Positions 45,272 through 54,399 of a DNA stretch of 64,000 nucleotides are shown here, one piece after another; position 1 is the stretch's first letter; the number at the start of each line of letters is the position of its first letter. A program made the position numbers and the translations under genes. The DNA is from Rhodopirellula sp. (GTDB lineage Bacteria; Planctomycetota; Planctomycetia; Pirellulales; Pirellulaceae), in assembly GCA_002701385.1 (NCBI GenBank), contig NZVD01000087.1, positions 113,077 to 177,076 on the forward strand, given 5' to 3'. The notes under the pieces were generated by a model. It was not told where the DNA came from. It saw nothing but the letters and a program-made list of their open reading frames with translations, and searched no databases.

Positions 45272-46393
45272 ATGATTAAGATAACTTCGATTGAATGTCA
45301 TAAACTACTAGGCGCCACGGTGGATGGTGGATGGCCGGAAGGCCATGAACCGGAAGATGACCTGCATACACTTGTAGAGGTCCACACTGATGCAGGAATA
45401 TCAGGAATCGGTAGTGTATTTACAGGTTCTGCATTAACTCAGGCCGGTGTTGATTTCTTGAAACCGTTCTGGCAGGGAGCGCCGGCGGACGAACCGGAAC
45501 GTGTGAGCGAGTTGCTGCGTCAAAGTAGCTTTTGGCAGGGGCGAGGTGGAACGGTTGAGCATGTGATTTCAGGAATTGATATCGCTCTGTGGGATCTGTT
45601 TGGGAAGATTTGTAATCAACCGATTAAGAAGCTTTTTGGTGGTGTATATCGCGACAAGATTAAACCCTATGGTTCAATCTTGTTTGATCAGCCTGACGTG
45701 CTTGCCGAACGCCTTAAGGATACGGTAGCTCGTGGTTTCAAGGCTATTAAACTAGGGTGGCGACCTTTCGGAAGAGTGAGTCGAAGCTTTGATGAGGAGT
45801 TGGTACGGACTGCGAGAGAGACGGTTGGGCCGGATATTACCTTGTTGGTCGATGCAGGAGGTAGTGAGCAGTTTTGGCCCCATGACTATAAATGGGCAAT
45901 CAATACGGCACACATGCTAGCCGAATATGGTGTTGAGTGGTTTGAGGAGCCATTGCCCCCGGATGATATTGAGGGGTATATCAAACTGCGAGAACATTCT
46001 CCCGTCCCCGTAGCCGGATGTGAAGTTTTGACACGTCGGCAGGCATTTATTCCCTGGATCGAAAGGCATGCTGTCGACTTTATTCAACCCGATGCAACGA
46101 AATGTGGTGGATTGACTGAGGCTCGGCGAATCGCCTGGCATGCTTATGACCATAATGTTCGGTTTGTGAGCCATGGTTGGAATACGGCGATTGGTTTGGC
46201 AGCTGATTTGCAGTTAGCAGCATCACTTCCCGTTGCTTGGTATGTGGAATATCTGACGCCCGCGGCTTATATAGAAGATCTGGTTGTAGAGAAATTTAAA
46301 TTGGATGAAGAAGGTTTTTTGACCATTCCAAACGGCCCCGGTTTAGGGATCGAACTGGATCGAGATGCCTTGGCAAGATTCAGCGGCCCCTAA
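45272..46393 (+). CDS. Enolase-superfamily (mandelate racemase/muconate lactonizing) enzyme
   Basis: Members abstract a proton next to a carboxylate; many in this subgroup dehydrate acid sugars. The 373-residue product has the capping domain, then FKAIKLGWR (Lys near 157-160), metal ligands Asp194 in LLVDAGG, Glu225/226 in WFEEP and Glu251 in VAGCE, QPDATKCGG, and the His301 base in VSHGWNT. The set is complete. The SHGWN and PLPPDD context resembles acid-sugar dehydratases or galactarate-type enzymes; the exact substrate is not determinable. It is expressed with the preceding esterase. Confidence 0.9.
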   Translation: MIKITSIECHKLLGATVDGGWPEGHEPEDDLHTLVEVHTDAGISGIGSVFTGSALTQAGVDFLKPFWQGAPADEPERVSELLRQSSFWQGRGGTVEHVISGIDIALWDLFGKICNQPIKKLFGGVYRDKIKPYGSILFDQPDVLAERLKDTVARGFKAIKLGWRPFGRVSRSFDEELVRTARETVGPDITLLVDAGGSEQFWPHDYKWAINTAHMLAEYGVEWFEEPLPPDDIEGYIKLREHSPVPVAGCEVLTRRQAFIPWIERHAVDFIQPDATKCGGLTEARRIAWHAYDHNVRFVSHGWNTAIGLAADLQLAASLPVAWYVEYLTPAAYIEDLVVEKFKLDEEGFLTIPNGPGLGIELDRDALARFSGP

Positions 46394-46398
46394 CTAAG

Positions 46399-46428
46399 TT
46401 GGCAGACAACCTAGAGAAAAGCTATTTA
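46399..46428 (+). promoter_or_regulatory. Possible sigma70 promoter upstream of rnpB
   Basis: TTGGCA (46399-46404), 18-nt spacer, TATTTA (46423-46428). It would start transcription about 45 nt before the first paired base of rnpB, so a short precursor leader would remain. Confidence 0.3.
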
Positions 46429-46478
46429 TCTTCTTCACATTCTGGCGGTTTACCTCAAAATACAGAGTGAGGATTGAT

Positions 46479-46846
46479 GGTGGGCAGGATGGTCGCTGGT
46501 TCATTAGCTTGAACGAGAGGAAAGTCCGGGCTTCATAGAGTGCAATGGTCGGTAACACCGACCGGTCGTAAGATCAGGGATAGTGCAACAGAAAGTAAAC
46601 CGCCCGCTTGCGGGTCAGGGTGAAACGGTGAGGTAAGAGCTCACCAGCATGTCAGGTGACTGGCGTGGCTAGGCAAACCCCATTGGAAGCAAAGCCAAGC
46701 AGGAAAGAAGATGGTTTTACCGTCCGGGAGTAACTCGCTCTCGTTGATTTCCGGGTAGGCTGCTCGAGGTGGCAAGCAATTGTCATCCTAGATGAATGAC
46801 CATCTCATCGCTTTTAGTGATGACAGAACCCGGCTTATGGTCCACC
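46479..46846 (+). ncRNA. rnpB: RNase P RNA (bacterial class A)
   Basis: This is the catalytic RNA that trims the 5' leader of tRNA precursors. Conserved parts are visible: GAGGAAAGTCCGGGCT (46517-46532), the ACAGAAA element (46589-46595), GAGGTAAGAGCTCACCAGC near 46631 and ACAGAACCCGGCTTA (46823-46837) near the 3' end. GGTGGGC (46479-46485) pairs with GTCCACC (46840-46846) as helix P1, which sets the limits; length is about 370 nt, normal for class A. No strong terminator hairpin follows, only a T-rich run. Confidence 0.93.
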
Positions 46847-46898
46847 TCTTTCCTCTTTTTATCGTCACCAACTCCATGTTTCTAATTGAGAATGATTC

Positions 46899-48512
46899 AT
46901 GTCTGAAGTCGTAAAGAAAACAGACCAGCCGGACCAAGAGCCACGAAACGGATCCACTCTATTGCCTAAGTGGCTTTTGGTTTTAGGCATACTGGCAGCA
47001 GGTGTTGTTTATATGTTCCAAAGGGGAACGCCGGTAGATCAGGCAATGTCCAACGCAGTTAGTGGTTTGTCGGTAATCTTCTTGTTGGGCGTGTATTGGT
47101 TGTGGTTTGTGTTCAAGGGCCCGGCTGGCGTGAAGATTAGGCGAGTTTTTGGTTGGGGCTGTATTTTGATTGTTGTCGCTTTAGCGGGCATGGTCCGCGT
47201 GACTGGTGTTGATGGCGGGTTGATTCCGCAATGGCAATGGCGATGGGAGTCGGTTGCTGACAGGTCACTGGATGGAATTCAAAACTTAGTAGTGCCGGGG
47301 AAAGTGGATTTAAAGTCCTTGGGGAATCGCTTGGATTTCCCTGGGTTTCTAGGAAAAGATAGACATCCGTTTGTCGCAGCTCAGTGGAGTCAGGATCCAA
47401 ATTCAGACAATGTAATTGAATTGTGGCGACAGGAAATAGGGGCAGGGTGGTCTGCCTTTGCTGCTGTTGGTGGTTATGGCGTCACCATGGAGCAGCGTGG
47501 TGAACAGGAGATTGTAAGCTGTTACGACCTTGAATCCGGAGAAATTCGCTGGGCTCATGAAACGACAAGTCGGCATGAGACTATTTTAGGAGGTGTTGGC
47601 CCGCGAGCGACCCCAACGATTGATCGAGGCATCGTGTTTAGTTTGGGGCCAACCGGAAATCTGCTTAGTCTTGATGGTATGACAGGAGAAGTGCTTTGGC
47701 AGAAAGATATTCTTGCGATCGTTGGGTCGACGGCAAAGCAGGATAACGCCAATGTGGGGTGGGGGAGAAGTACATCTCCCTTGGTGGAAGGTGACTTGGT
47801 GATTGTGCCAGGAGGAGGGCCCTTGGAAGGTCCTTTTGTTAGTTTGTTAGCGTTTCACCGAAAGACTGGGGAATTAGCTTGGAAAGGTGGGGCTGAGCAG
47901 GTTAGTTTTGCTTCCCCCGTGATTTACACGATCAATGGCACGCAGCAGGTGGTCGTTGTTAACGAAAGTTCGGTGGCAGGGCATGACTTTAAGACGGGAG
48001 CACAGATTTGGAAATACCCCTGGGCTGGCTCCAGTACGAGTCGTGCTAGTAATTCACAGCCGTTTTTGGCTGGGGAAGATCTGATCTTTGTTTCTAAGGG
48101 TTACGGTCAAGGTGCGACGGTATTCAGAGTAGACGGCGATCAAGGCGTAGAGGTATGGAAGAATCCGACAATTGCACGAACGAAATATACGAATGCAGCA
48201 CTGATCGATGGAAGAATTTACAGCTTATCGGATGGAATAATGGAATGTGCGGATCTGGAGACTGGTGTACGCATTTGGAAGCGAGGTCGGTTTAACCACG
48301 GGCAATTGTTGGTCGTTGGTGAACTGATATTGGTACAGTCGGAAGAAGGGGAATTGCACTTCCTGAGACCAACTGACCGAGGGTTCGATACGCTGTATCA
48401 GGTTCAGGCATTACAAGATCGTTGTTGGGCCACCTTGACTCTCTATGATAACAAGCTGATCTTACGGAATTCTGAGGAAGTTGTTTGTTATCAGTTACCC
48501 GTGCAGCGATAG
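46899..48512 (+). CDS. Membrane-anchored PQQ-like beta-propeller protein
   Basis: The 537-residue product has three hydrophobic segments in residues 22-100 (WLLVLGILAAGVVYMF; VIFLLGVYWLWFVF; ILIVVALAGMVRV). An eight-bladed PQQ/BamB-like propeller follows. Repeats of the form CYDLESGEIRWAHET, SLDGMTGEVLWQKD, AFHRKTGELAWKGG, GHDFKTGAQIWKYP and CADLETGVRIWKRG are plain. No quinoprotein active-site residues (Trp-disc, vicinal Cys) can be pointed to, so it may be structural rather than a dehydrogenase. Planctomycetes encode many such proteins. It is convergent with the ribbon-helix-helix gene. Confidence 0.85.
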   Translation: MSEVVKKTDQPDQEPRNGSTLLPKWLLVLGILAAGVVYMFQRGTPVDQAMSNAVSGLSVIFLLGVYWLWFVFKGPAGVKIRRVFGWGCILIVVALAGMVRVTGVDGGLIPQWQWRWESVADRSLDGIQNLVVPGKVDLKSLGNRLDFPGFLGKDRHPFVAAQWSQDPNSDNVIELWRQEIGAGWSAFAAVGGYGVTMEQRGEQEIVSCYDLESGEIRWAHETTSRHETILGGVGPRATPTIDRGIVFSLGPTGNLLSLDGMTGEVLWQKDILAIVGSTAKQDNANVGWGRSTSPLVEGDLVIVPGGGPLEGPFVSLLAFHRKTGELAWKGGAEQVSFASPVIYTINGTQQVVVVNESSVAGHDFKTGAQIWKYPWAGSSTSRASNSQPFLAGEDLIFVSKGYGQGATVFRVDGDQGVEVWKNPTIARTKYTNAALIDGRIYSLSDGIMECADLETGVRIWKRGRFNHGQLLVVGELILVQSEEGELHFLRPTDRGFDTLYQVQALQDRCWATLTLYDNKLILRNSEEVVCYQLPVQR

Positions 48513-48539
48513 AGCACGCTTTGGACAGACTTTCTTCCA

Positions 48540-48585
48540 GTAGGCGAGTGGGCTAATCGGGTGAATGATTAGGCCGCTCGTCTAC
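48540..48585. terminator. Bidirectional terminator-like hairpin
   Basis: A 19-nt arm at 48540-48558 pairs with 48567-48585 around an 8-nt loop, with two G-U pairs and one mismatch. It sits between the convergent propeller and ribbon-helix-helix genes and reaches the stop codon of the latter. Confidence 0.65.
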
Positions 48586-49160
48586 TGTACTAGATCTTTG
48601 TCGATAATTTGCAGTAGTTTCGAAATGCAAAGCTTGTTCATGCTTGTGTCCAGGTCGTTGGCTTCCTGCATTAAGGCTGCGTGCAAGCTTTCGGGTAACC
48701 TTACGGTGATCATCTTCGTCTTCTCGCGGTTAACGAGATTGCGTTTTTGAGGGCGACTACGCATTTCTGCCAGAATGTGTTGGATTTCTACATATTCCGA
48801 AGTCGTTTCAAATTGGCGCCGTTGATCTGCGGTTGGAAATAGGCTGTAGATTAAGCCGTCTACTCCCATAACCTGCTTAAAGAAAACTTCCCAATCGCGC
48901 GCGGCTCCAGAAAGGCGTAAAGCCTGCGTTACTGCTTCACGTCTCTCGTCGAGTGTGATTTGAGGAGTCTTGTTGTGGCTGGCCGACCAATTGTTGGAGT
49001 AATCAACCAATTCCTGTGACTTTGGGCTATTACTGTGTCCGGATTCGGTCACATCGCTCGGAATTGTTGATGGCGACAAATGTGGCTCGTTGTAATAACG
49101 CGGCCTGGGCTTTAGTGGTTGACTAGATAACTGTTTGTCTTTGAATGCGGCTTTTGACAT
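48582..49160 (-). CDS. Ribbon-helix-helix DNA-binding-type protein with long flexible N-terminus
   Basis: The 192-residue product ends with MITVRLPESLHAALMQEAN followed by a second helix (SMNKLCISKLLQIID), matching the Arc/HicB/ParD-like ribbon-helix-helix fold. The first half is rich in Ser, Pro and Asn and looks disordered. The middle (ARDWEVFFKQVMGVDGLIYSLFPTADQRRQFETTSEYVEIQHILAEM) is helical and unrecognised. GGGGGG directly upstream supports the ATG at 49160; an ATG at 49172 is also in frame. No toxin gene lies beside it, so a free regulator is more likely than an antitoxin. Confidence 0.6.
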   Translation of the reverse strand: MSKAAFKDKQLSSQPLKPRPRYYNEPHLSPSTIPSDVTESGHSNSPKSQELVDYSNNWSASHNKTPQITLDERREAVTQALRLSGAARDWEVFFKQVMGVDGLIYSLFPTADQRRQFETTSEYVEIQHILAEMRSRPQKRNLVNREKTKMITVRLPESLHAALMQEANDLDTSMNKLCISKLLQIIDKDLVQ

Positions 49161-49679
49161 GTTTCCCCCCATTGGTAACGAATTAAATTTCCAGCTTGCT
49201 GCGGAACTGCCCTATGAATTACTTCATAGCCTTGGATTTAAGTACAGTCCGATAATTCCAAACAATCTGGTTGCTCCCGATGGAATGGTTTTTTGGCCGT
49301 CCAGCCTACCCTCTAAGTCATTGTTGTTAAAGGGGTTACGAAAGAAGTGGCTTGCATGTCTATTTAGTAGGCAGGTTTAGGGGCGCTAGGGTAGGCATTC
49401 CGTGCTTAATTTGTGTGCAGGTAACTTTGTCGCATATACCAAGTGTCCGGTTTGTGTTGGTTGTATGGAAATCGTCCTTGTTTTTGTGGTTGGTGAGTAA
49501 AATGCTAGCGTTTTTCAGGGAAATAAGTGGTTTCAAGGCGCCTGTATATTGGGGAATATGTACCTTTTAATAGGTATAGAAACCTACCTGGGGTGAATCC
49601 TGGATGAAATGCTTTTCACTAGGAAGGTCGGTAGTTGGATGTAAGCTATGGCATTGGAAAATCAACCAAGGATGACAGG
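49161..49679. other. Long intergenic region, no gene assigned
   Basis: About 520 nt separate the divergent ribbon-helix-helix and racemase-like genes. The 3' part holds short competing complementary segments: TACCT (49561-49565), AGGTA (49572-49576) and AACCTACCT (49581-49589). These could form alternative hairpins in a leader of the racemase-like gene. No tRNA, no clear promoter and no convincing coding frame were found; an 81-codon frame at 49135-49380 overlaps the neighbouring gene and lacks a ribosome site. Confidence 0.4.
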
Positions 49680-51188
49680 ATGACGAAATCATTTGACAGT
49701 ACATCTCTCTGCTGTAGTGCACGGTGTGTTTTACTATTAACCGGTTTTATGTTTTTCATCCAGTCTCCATTCAGCCTGACGGCGCAGGAGGGATTGGGAA
49801 AAGTGAAGCGGGATGCCGTTAATCGGTTAGAACTGACTTCGGATTACCAAAAGGCTCGCGTTATTAGACAGTACCCCATTGGGGTCTTTGATTCGGGTAC
49901 GGGAGGATTAACCGTGCTTGAGCAGATCCTCGAATTGGATCAATTTGATAACCGACGTCAGGCTCTGCTGGAGAAAGGAGATGGTCGCCGTGACTTTGCC
50001 CGAGAGGATTTCATTTTTCTGGCAGATCAGGCCAATATGCCATATGGTAACTATCCGGTTGTCGATAAGGGGGCAGTCCTAGATGACTTGATCGTAAAAG
50101 ACGCTTCCTTTTTGATGGGGCGTGAGTATTTCACGGTAGAAAACCATCAAAATCCTCTTCGTTTAAAGGCTCCGGTAAAAGCCATCGTCATTGCCTGCAA
50201 TACGGCCACCGCGTACGGTCAATTGGATATTGAACAGGTAATTGAAAGTGCTGGACTGGATATTAAGGTCGTAGGGGTCATTGATGCTGGTGCCAAAGGA
50301 GCGGTGGAAGTATTCCGAGATGGCAAACCCGGTTCGATCGCTGTGGTTCCCACACAGGGGACAGTTCTGTCCGGTGCTTACCCTAAAGCGATTCAGCGAA
50401 ATGCCAATTTGGTGGGATTGGATAAAGAAATACCCGTGTTTCAGCAAGGGGCATTCGGATTGGCTGGATCGATCGATGGTGCGGGGGAATTTGTCAATCG
50501 GGAGGCCACATCGGTTCGGGATGAATACCAGGGGCCGTCACTGACTCATAAAACCGTGAGGATTCATGCTCGGATACTTCCTCGTTATGGTTTCGATATT
50601 CAGAAGAACGGTCTTCTAATCCAGGGGGATCCGAAGATTCCTGAACAAGTCCAATTGAACAGCCCGGAGAACTACATTCGCTATCATCTGGTGAGTTTAA
50701 TGGAGCAGATTCGGCAAGCAGATAACGCTCAGCCGCTTCGTGCGGTCATCTTGGGATGCACTCATTTCCCATTTTTTGAAACTACCTTCCGAGCTGAATT
50801 AAGCAGGTTGCGGGATTATCAGGAGAATGGTCGGTATATCTATCGGGATGTCATGGCCGAGGAAATTCATTTGATCGATCCGGCATTTTATACAGCCCGT
50901 GAGCTTTACCAAAGCTTGGTGGAAGATAACCGGATCCGCAAATCACGTAACGGATCGAGTCAGGGTGAGTTTTACATAACCATTCCCTGCGATGCGACGT
51001 CACCTAAAGATCTCACCGATGCCGGTGGCTTTACTTATGAATATAAGTACGGTCGAACAGACGGGGTGATTGAAAACGACTTTCGAGCCGTTCCTCTGGA
51101 TCATCGTTCAACCTCTCAGGAGGTGCTCGAGCGACTTCAGCAGCGAGTACCCAATGTATGGAATCTGCTTTCACCTTCTTCCAAATAA
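49680..51188 (+). CDS. Exported glutamate/aspartate racemase-like protein
   Basis: The 502-residue product begins with a signal peptide (CVLLLTGFMFFIQSPFSLTAQ). It then shows every landmark of the cofactor-independent racemase fold: PIGVFDSGTGGLTVL, IFLADQANMPYGNYP, IVIACNTATAYG (first Cys), VPTQGTVLSGAY and VILGCTHFPFFE (second Cys and His). MurI is cytoplasmic and about 270 residues; this protein is nearly twice that. The extra length comes from inserts around residues 75-105 and 125-150, an insertion before the second Cys, and a 110-residue C-terminal extension. AAGGA before the ATG at 49680 supports the start. D-amino-acid chemistry outside the cytoplasm is inferred, not shown. Confidence 0.8.
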   Translation: MTKSFDSTSLCCSARCVLLLTGFMFFIQSPFSLTAQEGLGKVKRDAVNRLELTSDYQKARVIRQYPIGVFDSGTGGLTVLEQILELDQFDNRRQALLEKGDGRRDFAREDFIFLADQANMPYGNYPVVDKGAVLDDLIVKDASFLMGREYFTVENHQNPLRLKAPVKAIVIACNTATAYGQLDIEQVIESAGLDIKVVGVIDAGAKGAVEVFRDGKPGSIAVVPTQGTVLSGAYPKAIQRNANLVGLDKEIPVFQQGAFGLAGSIDGAGEFVNREATSVRDEYQGPSLTHKTVRIHARILPRYGFDIQKNGLLIQGDPKIPEQVQLNSPENYIRYHLVSLMEQIRQADNAQPLRAVILGCTHFPFFETTFRAELSRLRDYQENGRYIYRDVMAEEIHLIDPAFYTARELYQSLVEDNRIRKSRNGSSQGEFYITIPCDATSPKDLTDAGGFTYEYKYGRTDGVIENDFRAVPLDHRSTSQEVLERLQQRVPNVWNLLSPSSK

Positions 51189-51191
51189 AAA

Positions 51192-51219
51192 ACCGGGCCC
51201 GATTTCTTTCGGGCCCGGT
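51192..51219. terminator. Strong intrinsic terminator, best oriented for the minus strand
   Basis: An 11-bp perfect stem (ACCGGGCCCGA at 51192-51202 with TCGGGCCCGGT at 51209-51219) has a 6-nt loop. The A-run just before it (51186-51191) becomes a T-run on the minus strand, so it is a standard terminator for the minus-strand isomerase-like gene, and probably also ends the racemase-like transcript. Confidence 0.85.
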
Positions 51220-51243
51220 CATTATTCAGAGTAATCTCAGTTC

Positions 51244-52155
51244 TTAGGCTGATTCGGTGAGCTCTTTTCGAACCTTGAGAAGTAGCTGCTTTGTTAGCTT
51301 GATCCCTTCCATTTCTGGTTTTTCGCGGCCTTCATATTCGATGCCTACGAATCCGTGGTAGCCGTGACTAAGAACGATTTTCATCATTTTGATGTAATCG
51401 GTCCTAGTTTCATTACCGTTTTCATCGAAGTCGTGGCTCTTGGCACTAACAGCTTTAGCAAATGGCATCGTCTCTTCGACGCCCTTGTAGCGATCGTAGT
51501 CATGGAAATTTCCGAAGTCCGGCAAAGTACCGCAATTCTCCATGCCGACCTTTTTCATCACTGAGGCTAGCCACTCGCCATTGGATGAAAGTCCGCCATG
51601 ATTTTCAACAATCACGTTCATGTCGTGCTTAGCGGCGAATTCACTAATGCGACTCAGGCCATCGGCAGCCAACTCGAGTTGCTCGTTATACTCGCCAGCC
51701 GATGCTGCGTTCACTCGAATGCTATGCCCTCCGAGAAACTTCGATGCCAAGACCCATTTATAGTGATTTTCTACAGCCTGCGTTCGCTTATTGCTGTCTG
51801 GGTCGCCTAAACGACCTTCCCCGTCACACATAATTAGATTAGTCGTTACTCCCAGGTCATCCGCTCGTTTCTTGAGGTCTTTCAGGTAAGCCATATCTTC
51901 AGCTTTGTCCTTAAAGAACTGATTTACATATTCGATACTGCTTATGCCAAATTCCTGTTTGGTGACTTTGGCAAAATCTTCATTCTTAATTTTGCCGCCA
52001 CGAATAGCTCGGTGTAGTGACCATTGAGCTAGTGACAGGCGAAACAAAGGCTTTTTCTTCTTTTTTTCGTTTGCAAAAGTTGGAAGAGCCGACGCGGTAA
52101 CAGCCGCAGCAGTGGCTGTTTTGATAAATGCTCGACGAGTTGGGTTGCTATGCAT
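51244..52155 (-). CDS. Tat-exported sugar phosphate isomerase/epimerase-like protein
   Basis: The 303-residue product starts with a twin-arginine signal ([22 protein letters not shown]). A xylose-isomerase-like TIM barrel (AP endonuclease family 2 fold) follows: [74 protein letters not shown] and GFVGIEYEG. Metal-binding Glu, Asp, His and Glu are at the expected strand ends. Such exported isomerase-like proteins are common in planctomycetes, and their substrates are unknown. AGGA 10 nt upstream of the ATG at 52155 supports the start; the frame is open a further 34 codons. Confidence 0.85.
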   Translation of the reverse strand: MHSNPTRRAFIKTATAAAVTASALPTFANEKKKKKPLFRLSLAQWSLHRAIRGGKIKNEDFAKVTKQEFGISSIEYVNQFFKDKAEDMAYLKDLKKRADDLGVTTNLIMCDGEGRLGDPDSNKRTQAVENHYKWVLASKFLGGHSIRVNAASAGEYNEQLELAADGLSRISEFAAKHDMNVIVENHGGLSSNGEWLASVMKKVGMENCGTLPDFGNFHDYDRYKGVEETMPFAKAVSAKSHDFDENGNETRTDYIKMMKIVLSHGYHGFVGIEYEGREKPEMEGIKLTKQLLLKVRKELTESA

Positions 52156-52297
52156 GGTTCGGTGTCCTCTATGCGATATTTGATTACCTGGTGGGCATTT
52201 ACAGGGCCTCAGGTTGTATTCTGATTTGTGACACTTCTTATCTGTTTTCAGCGGCAAGAACGAGTGTAGTTGCCTCTACGAGTATCTCAAGTAGCTA

Positions 52298-52326
52298 AGT
52301 ATAATTCCGAGTGTTAGACTAGGCAA
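52298..52326 (-). promoter_or_regulatory. Sigma70-type promoter for the exported isomerase-like gene
   Basis: On the minus strand TTGCCT (complement of 52321-52326) precedes TATACT (complement of 52298-52303) by 17 nt. A plus-strand TATAAT (52300-52305) overlaps it and could serve the flavin-reductase-like gene, although its -35 region is poor. Confidence 0.45.
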
Positions 52327-52358
52327 TTATACCGAGCAAAACGAATAATAAGGCAGAT

Positions 52359-52958
52359 ATGAGCGAGTTAGTGGTTCAAGCTGAATCCATTTTTCGAAGT
52401 CTTAACCGTGAAGTCTGGGTGGTTACCAGTTCCAGCGCAGAGGCGCGTGGAGGGCTGCTGGCAACATGGGTTTCTCAGGCATCACTCGATCCTGAAAAGC
52501 CAGTTCTGCTTGCAGGGCTGGCCCCTAATCATCACACCACCAGACTGGTGCAGGAATCCGGAATTCTGGCTGCTCATCTACTGACTCAAGATCAACAGGA
52601 ACTTGCCTGGAATTTCGCGAGAGATTCAGGTCGAACTCGGGATAAGCTGGCGGCTTGTGAACTTGCCGAATCCGATTCCGGGATTCCCATTCTGCAAGCG
52701 TGTCATAGCATTTTAGTTGGAAGCGTGTTTGCCAAAGTGGAAACGGGGGATCGGGTCTATTTTTGGGCGGACATTATTGAAGCTCAATGTCACTCCAATT
52801 CGTCACCCCTCTGTGAGCAGGAATTCATTCGCTGGTGTGATGACTCCAAAAAACTAATTCTCAAAGAAGATAAGCAGGGTGATGTTGCATTACAACGTGA
52901 GGGGCAGAGTGAATTCCGTCAATCTCTTCCGAGTTGGTTGCAGTTTAATGGCAGTTGA
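52359..52958 (+). CDS. Flavin reductase-like (FMN-binding split barrel) protein
   Basis: The 199-residue product shows the flavin reductase-like fold: EVWVVTSSSAEARGGLLATWVSQASLDPEKPVLLAGLAPNHHT in the FMN-binding strand region, then SGILAAHLLTQDQQELAWNFA, which matches the conserved F/NxLs-x(n)-l region, and a C-terminal VYFWADIIEAQ strand. Such proteins reduce flavins or bind FMN as part of oxygenase pairs. No partner oxygenase is next to it. hflX follows in the same direction after about 100 nt with its own -10 box. Confidence 0.7.
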   Translation: MSELVVQAESIFRSLNREVWVVTSSSAEARGGLLATWVSQASLDPEKPVLLAGLAPNHHTTRLVQESGILAAHLLTQDQQELAWNFARDSGRTRDKLAACELAESDSGIPILQACHSILVGSVFAKVETGDRVYFWADIIEAQCHSNSSPLCEQEFIRWCDDSKKLILKEDKQGDVALQREGQSEFRQSLPSWLQFNGS

Positions 52959-53005
52959 GGTTGATTCGTCTAGCTGCCCTCATAGGTTAGTTAGCCATGG
53001 TTCGA

Positions 53006-53011
53006 TATAAT
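53006..53011 (+). promoter_or_regulatory. Candidate -10 box for hflX
   Basis: A perfect TATAAT lies 44 nt before the hflX GTG. The region 17 nt upstream (TAGGTT) is a poor -35, so an activator or extended element would be needed. Confidence 0.35.
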
Positions 53012-53055
53012 CACGTTATTGCAATCCAAAAGTCAAACAGGAGTAATCCCTCAAG

Positions 53056-54384
53056 GTGCAGGATTTAGAACGTAAGCAAAGTCTGGCGAAAGAAAAGGCT
53101 GTACTTGCGCGCGTGATTACTCAGGGGGAAATTCTGGACGTGGATGAGGATCCACTGGAGGAATGTGAACGACTGGCTTCCACTGCCGGCACTGTGATCA
53201 AGTCCGGAATTGTTCAGCGACGTCAGGCGATGCACGCAGCGACGGCATTCGGAAAAGGGAAGGTCGAAGAGCTGGCCATCCTGGTGAAGAATCATGAGGC
53301 GGATGTTGTTATTTTCGATAATGATCTCAGCCCCGCTCAGACCAGAAATCTAGAACAGGCAGTTAAAGCGAAGGTGATTGATCGCACTGAGTTGATTCTT
53401 GATATTTTTGCCTCCAACGCACAAACGCTCGAATCCCGCCTGGCAGTGGAGTTGGCGCAACTGGAGTATTCGCTGCCGCGATTGAAACGAATGTGGACTC
53501 ACCTTGACCGAGTTAAAATGGGAGTGGGGATGCGCGGTCCCGGAGAGAAACAGTTAGAAGTTGACCGTCGTTTAGTAGAGAAGCGTATTAGTGATCTGCG
53601 TAAAGAACTCAAGGTGATTGAGCGTCGTAAAGAGCGATTGGTGGCCTCGCGAAGTGATGTCATGACCGTTTCCTTAGTTGGTTATACCAATGCCGGTAAA
53701 TCCACATTGATGAACGCTCTTACTGATGCCAAGGTGTTGGCGGAAGACAAGTTGTTCGCCACACTCGATACCCGTACACGCCGCTGGCATCTTCCCAATT
53801 GGGGACCGGTCCTGCTTAGTGATACTGTTGGCTTTATTAAAAACCTCCCTCACCGACTAATCGCATCTTTTAAGGCCACTCTGGAAGAAGCACATCAGGC
53901 TGATTTGCTTTTGCATATCGCAGATGGCTCTAATCCTGCCGTCTACCAGCAAATCCGTTCTGTCTATGACGTTCTCGAAGAAATTGGGATCGAAGAAAAG
54001 GATGCTCTTCTGGTTATCAATAAAGTTGACCAAATCGCGGATACTCACCAGCTTGACCTCATTATGAACCGGTATCCTAATGCTGTTTCGATCAGTGCAG
54101 TGACCCGAGAGGGATTCCAGAGTTTGGCCATGGCTGTCAGCGATGCTCTGAGCAGGTCTTTCTTAGATCTGATGGTGGAAACGGGTATCGAAAATGGGCG
54201 TCTGATGGCCTTCATCGCCGCTCGTGGAGAGATACTTTCCACTCGTTATACAGAGACCCGAGTTGTGATTCATTGCAGATTGCCAGAGAAATATGCGGGC
54301 CAAATTGATCGCCAGACAGCAACAGTGGTTCCTCGGCAGGAATACATCGCTGAAAGTCAATCCGTTATACAGCCGTCAGAGTAA
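53056..54384 (+). CDS. hflX: GTPase HflX
   Basis: HflX is a ribosome-associated GTPase that splits stalled or heat-damaged ribosomes. The 442-residue product has the HflX N-terminal domain (GTVIKSGIVQRRQAMHAATAFGKGKVEEL, DNDLSPAQTRNLEQ, RTELILDIFA, RGPGEKQLEVDRR) and a G domain. The G domain has G1 GYTNAGKST near 210, G2 region ATLDTRTRRW, G3 DTVGFI and G4 NKVD. Length and order are typical. It starts at GTG 53056; AGGAG lies upstream, rather far at about 13 nt. An SDR gene follows after 15 nt. Confidence 0.95.
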   Translation: MQDLERKQSLAKEKAVLARVITQGEILDVDEDPLEECERLASTAGTVIKSGIVQRRQAMHAATAFGKGKVEELAILVKNHEADVVIFDNDLSPAQTRNLEQAVKAKVIDRTELILDIFASNAQTLESRLAVELAQLEYSLPRLKRMWTHLDRVKMGVGMRGPGEKQLEVDRRLVEKRISDLRKELKVIERRKERLVASRSDVMTVSLVGYTNAGKSTLMNALTDAKVLAEDKLFATLDTRTRRWHLPNWGPVLLSDTVGFIKNLPHRLIASFKATLEEAHQADLLLHIADGSNPAVYQQIRSVYDVLEEIGIEEKDALLVINKVDQIADTHQLDLIMNRYPNAVSISAVTREGFQSLAMAVSDALSRSFLDLMVETGIENGRLMAFIAARGEILSTRYTETRVVIHCRLPEKYAGQIDRQTATVVPRQEYIAESQSVIQPSE

Positions 54385-54399
54385 AGGTGAATTGCTGAG

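Noticed and set aside
46899-48512. PQQ-dependent dehydrogenase
   Set aside because: Propeller repeats are clear, but no quinoprotein catalytic residues could be identified, so only a propeller protein is called.
49135-49380. 81-codon plus-strand frame overlapping the ribbon-helix-helix gene start
   Set aside because: No ribosome site, overlaps the better-supported gene on the other strand, and no recognisable motif.
49561-49620. Riboswitch or attenuator from competing TACCT/AGGTA/ACCTACCT segments
   Set aside because: The arms are only five bases, there is no terminator T-run, and no known riboswitch core is visible.
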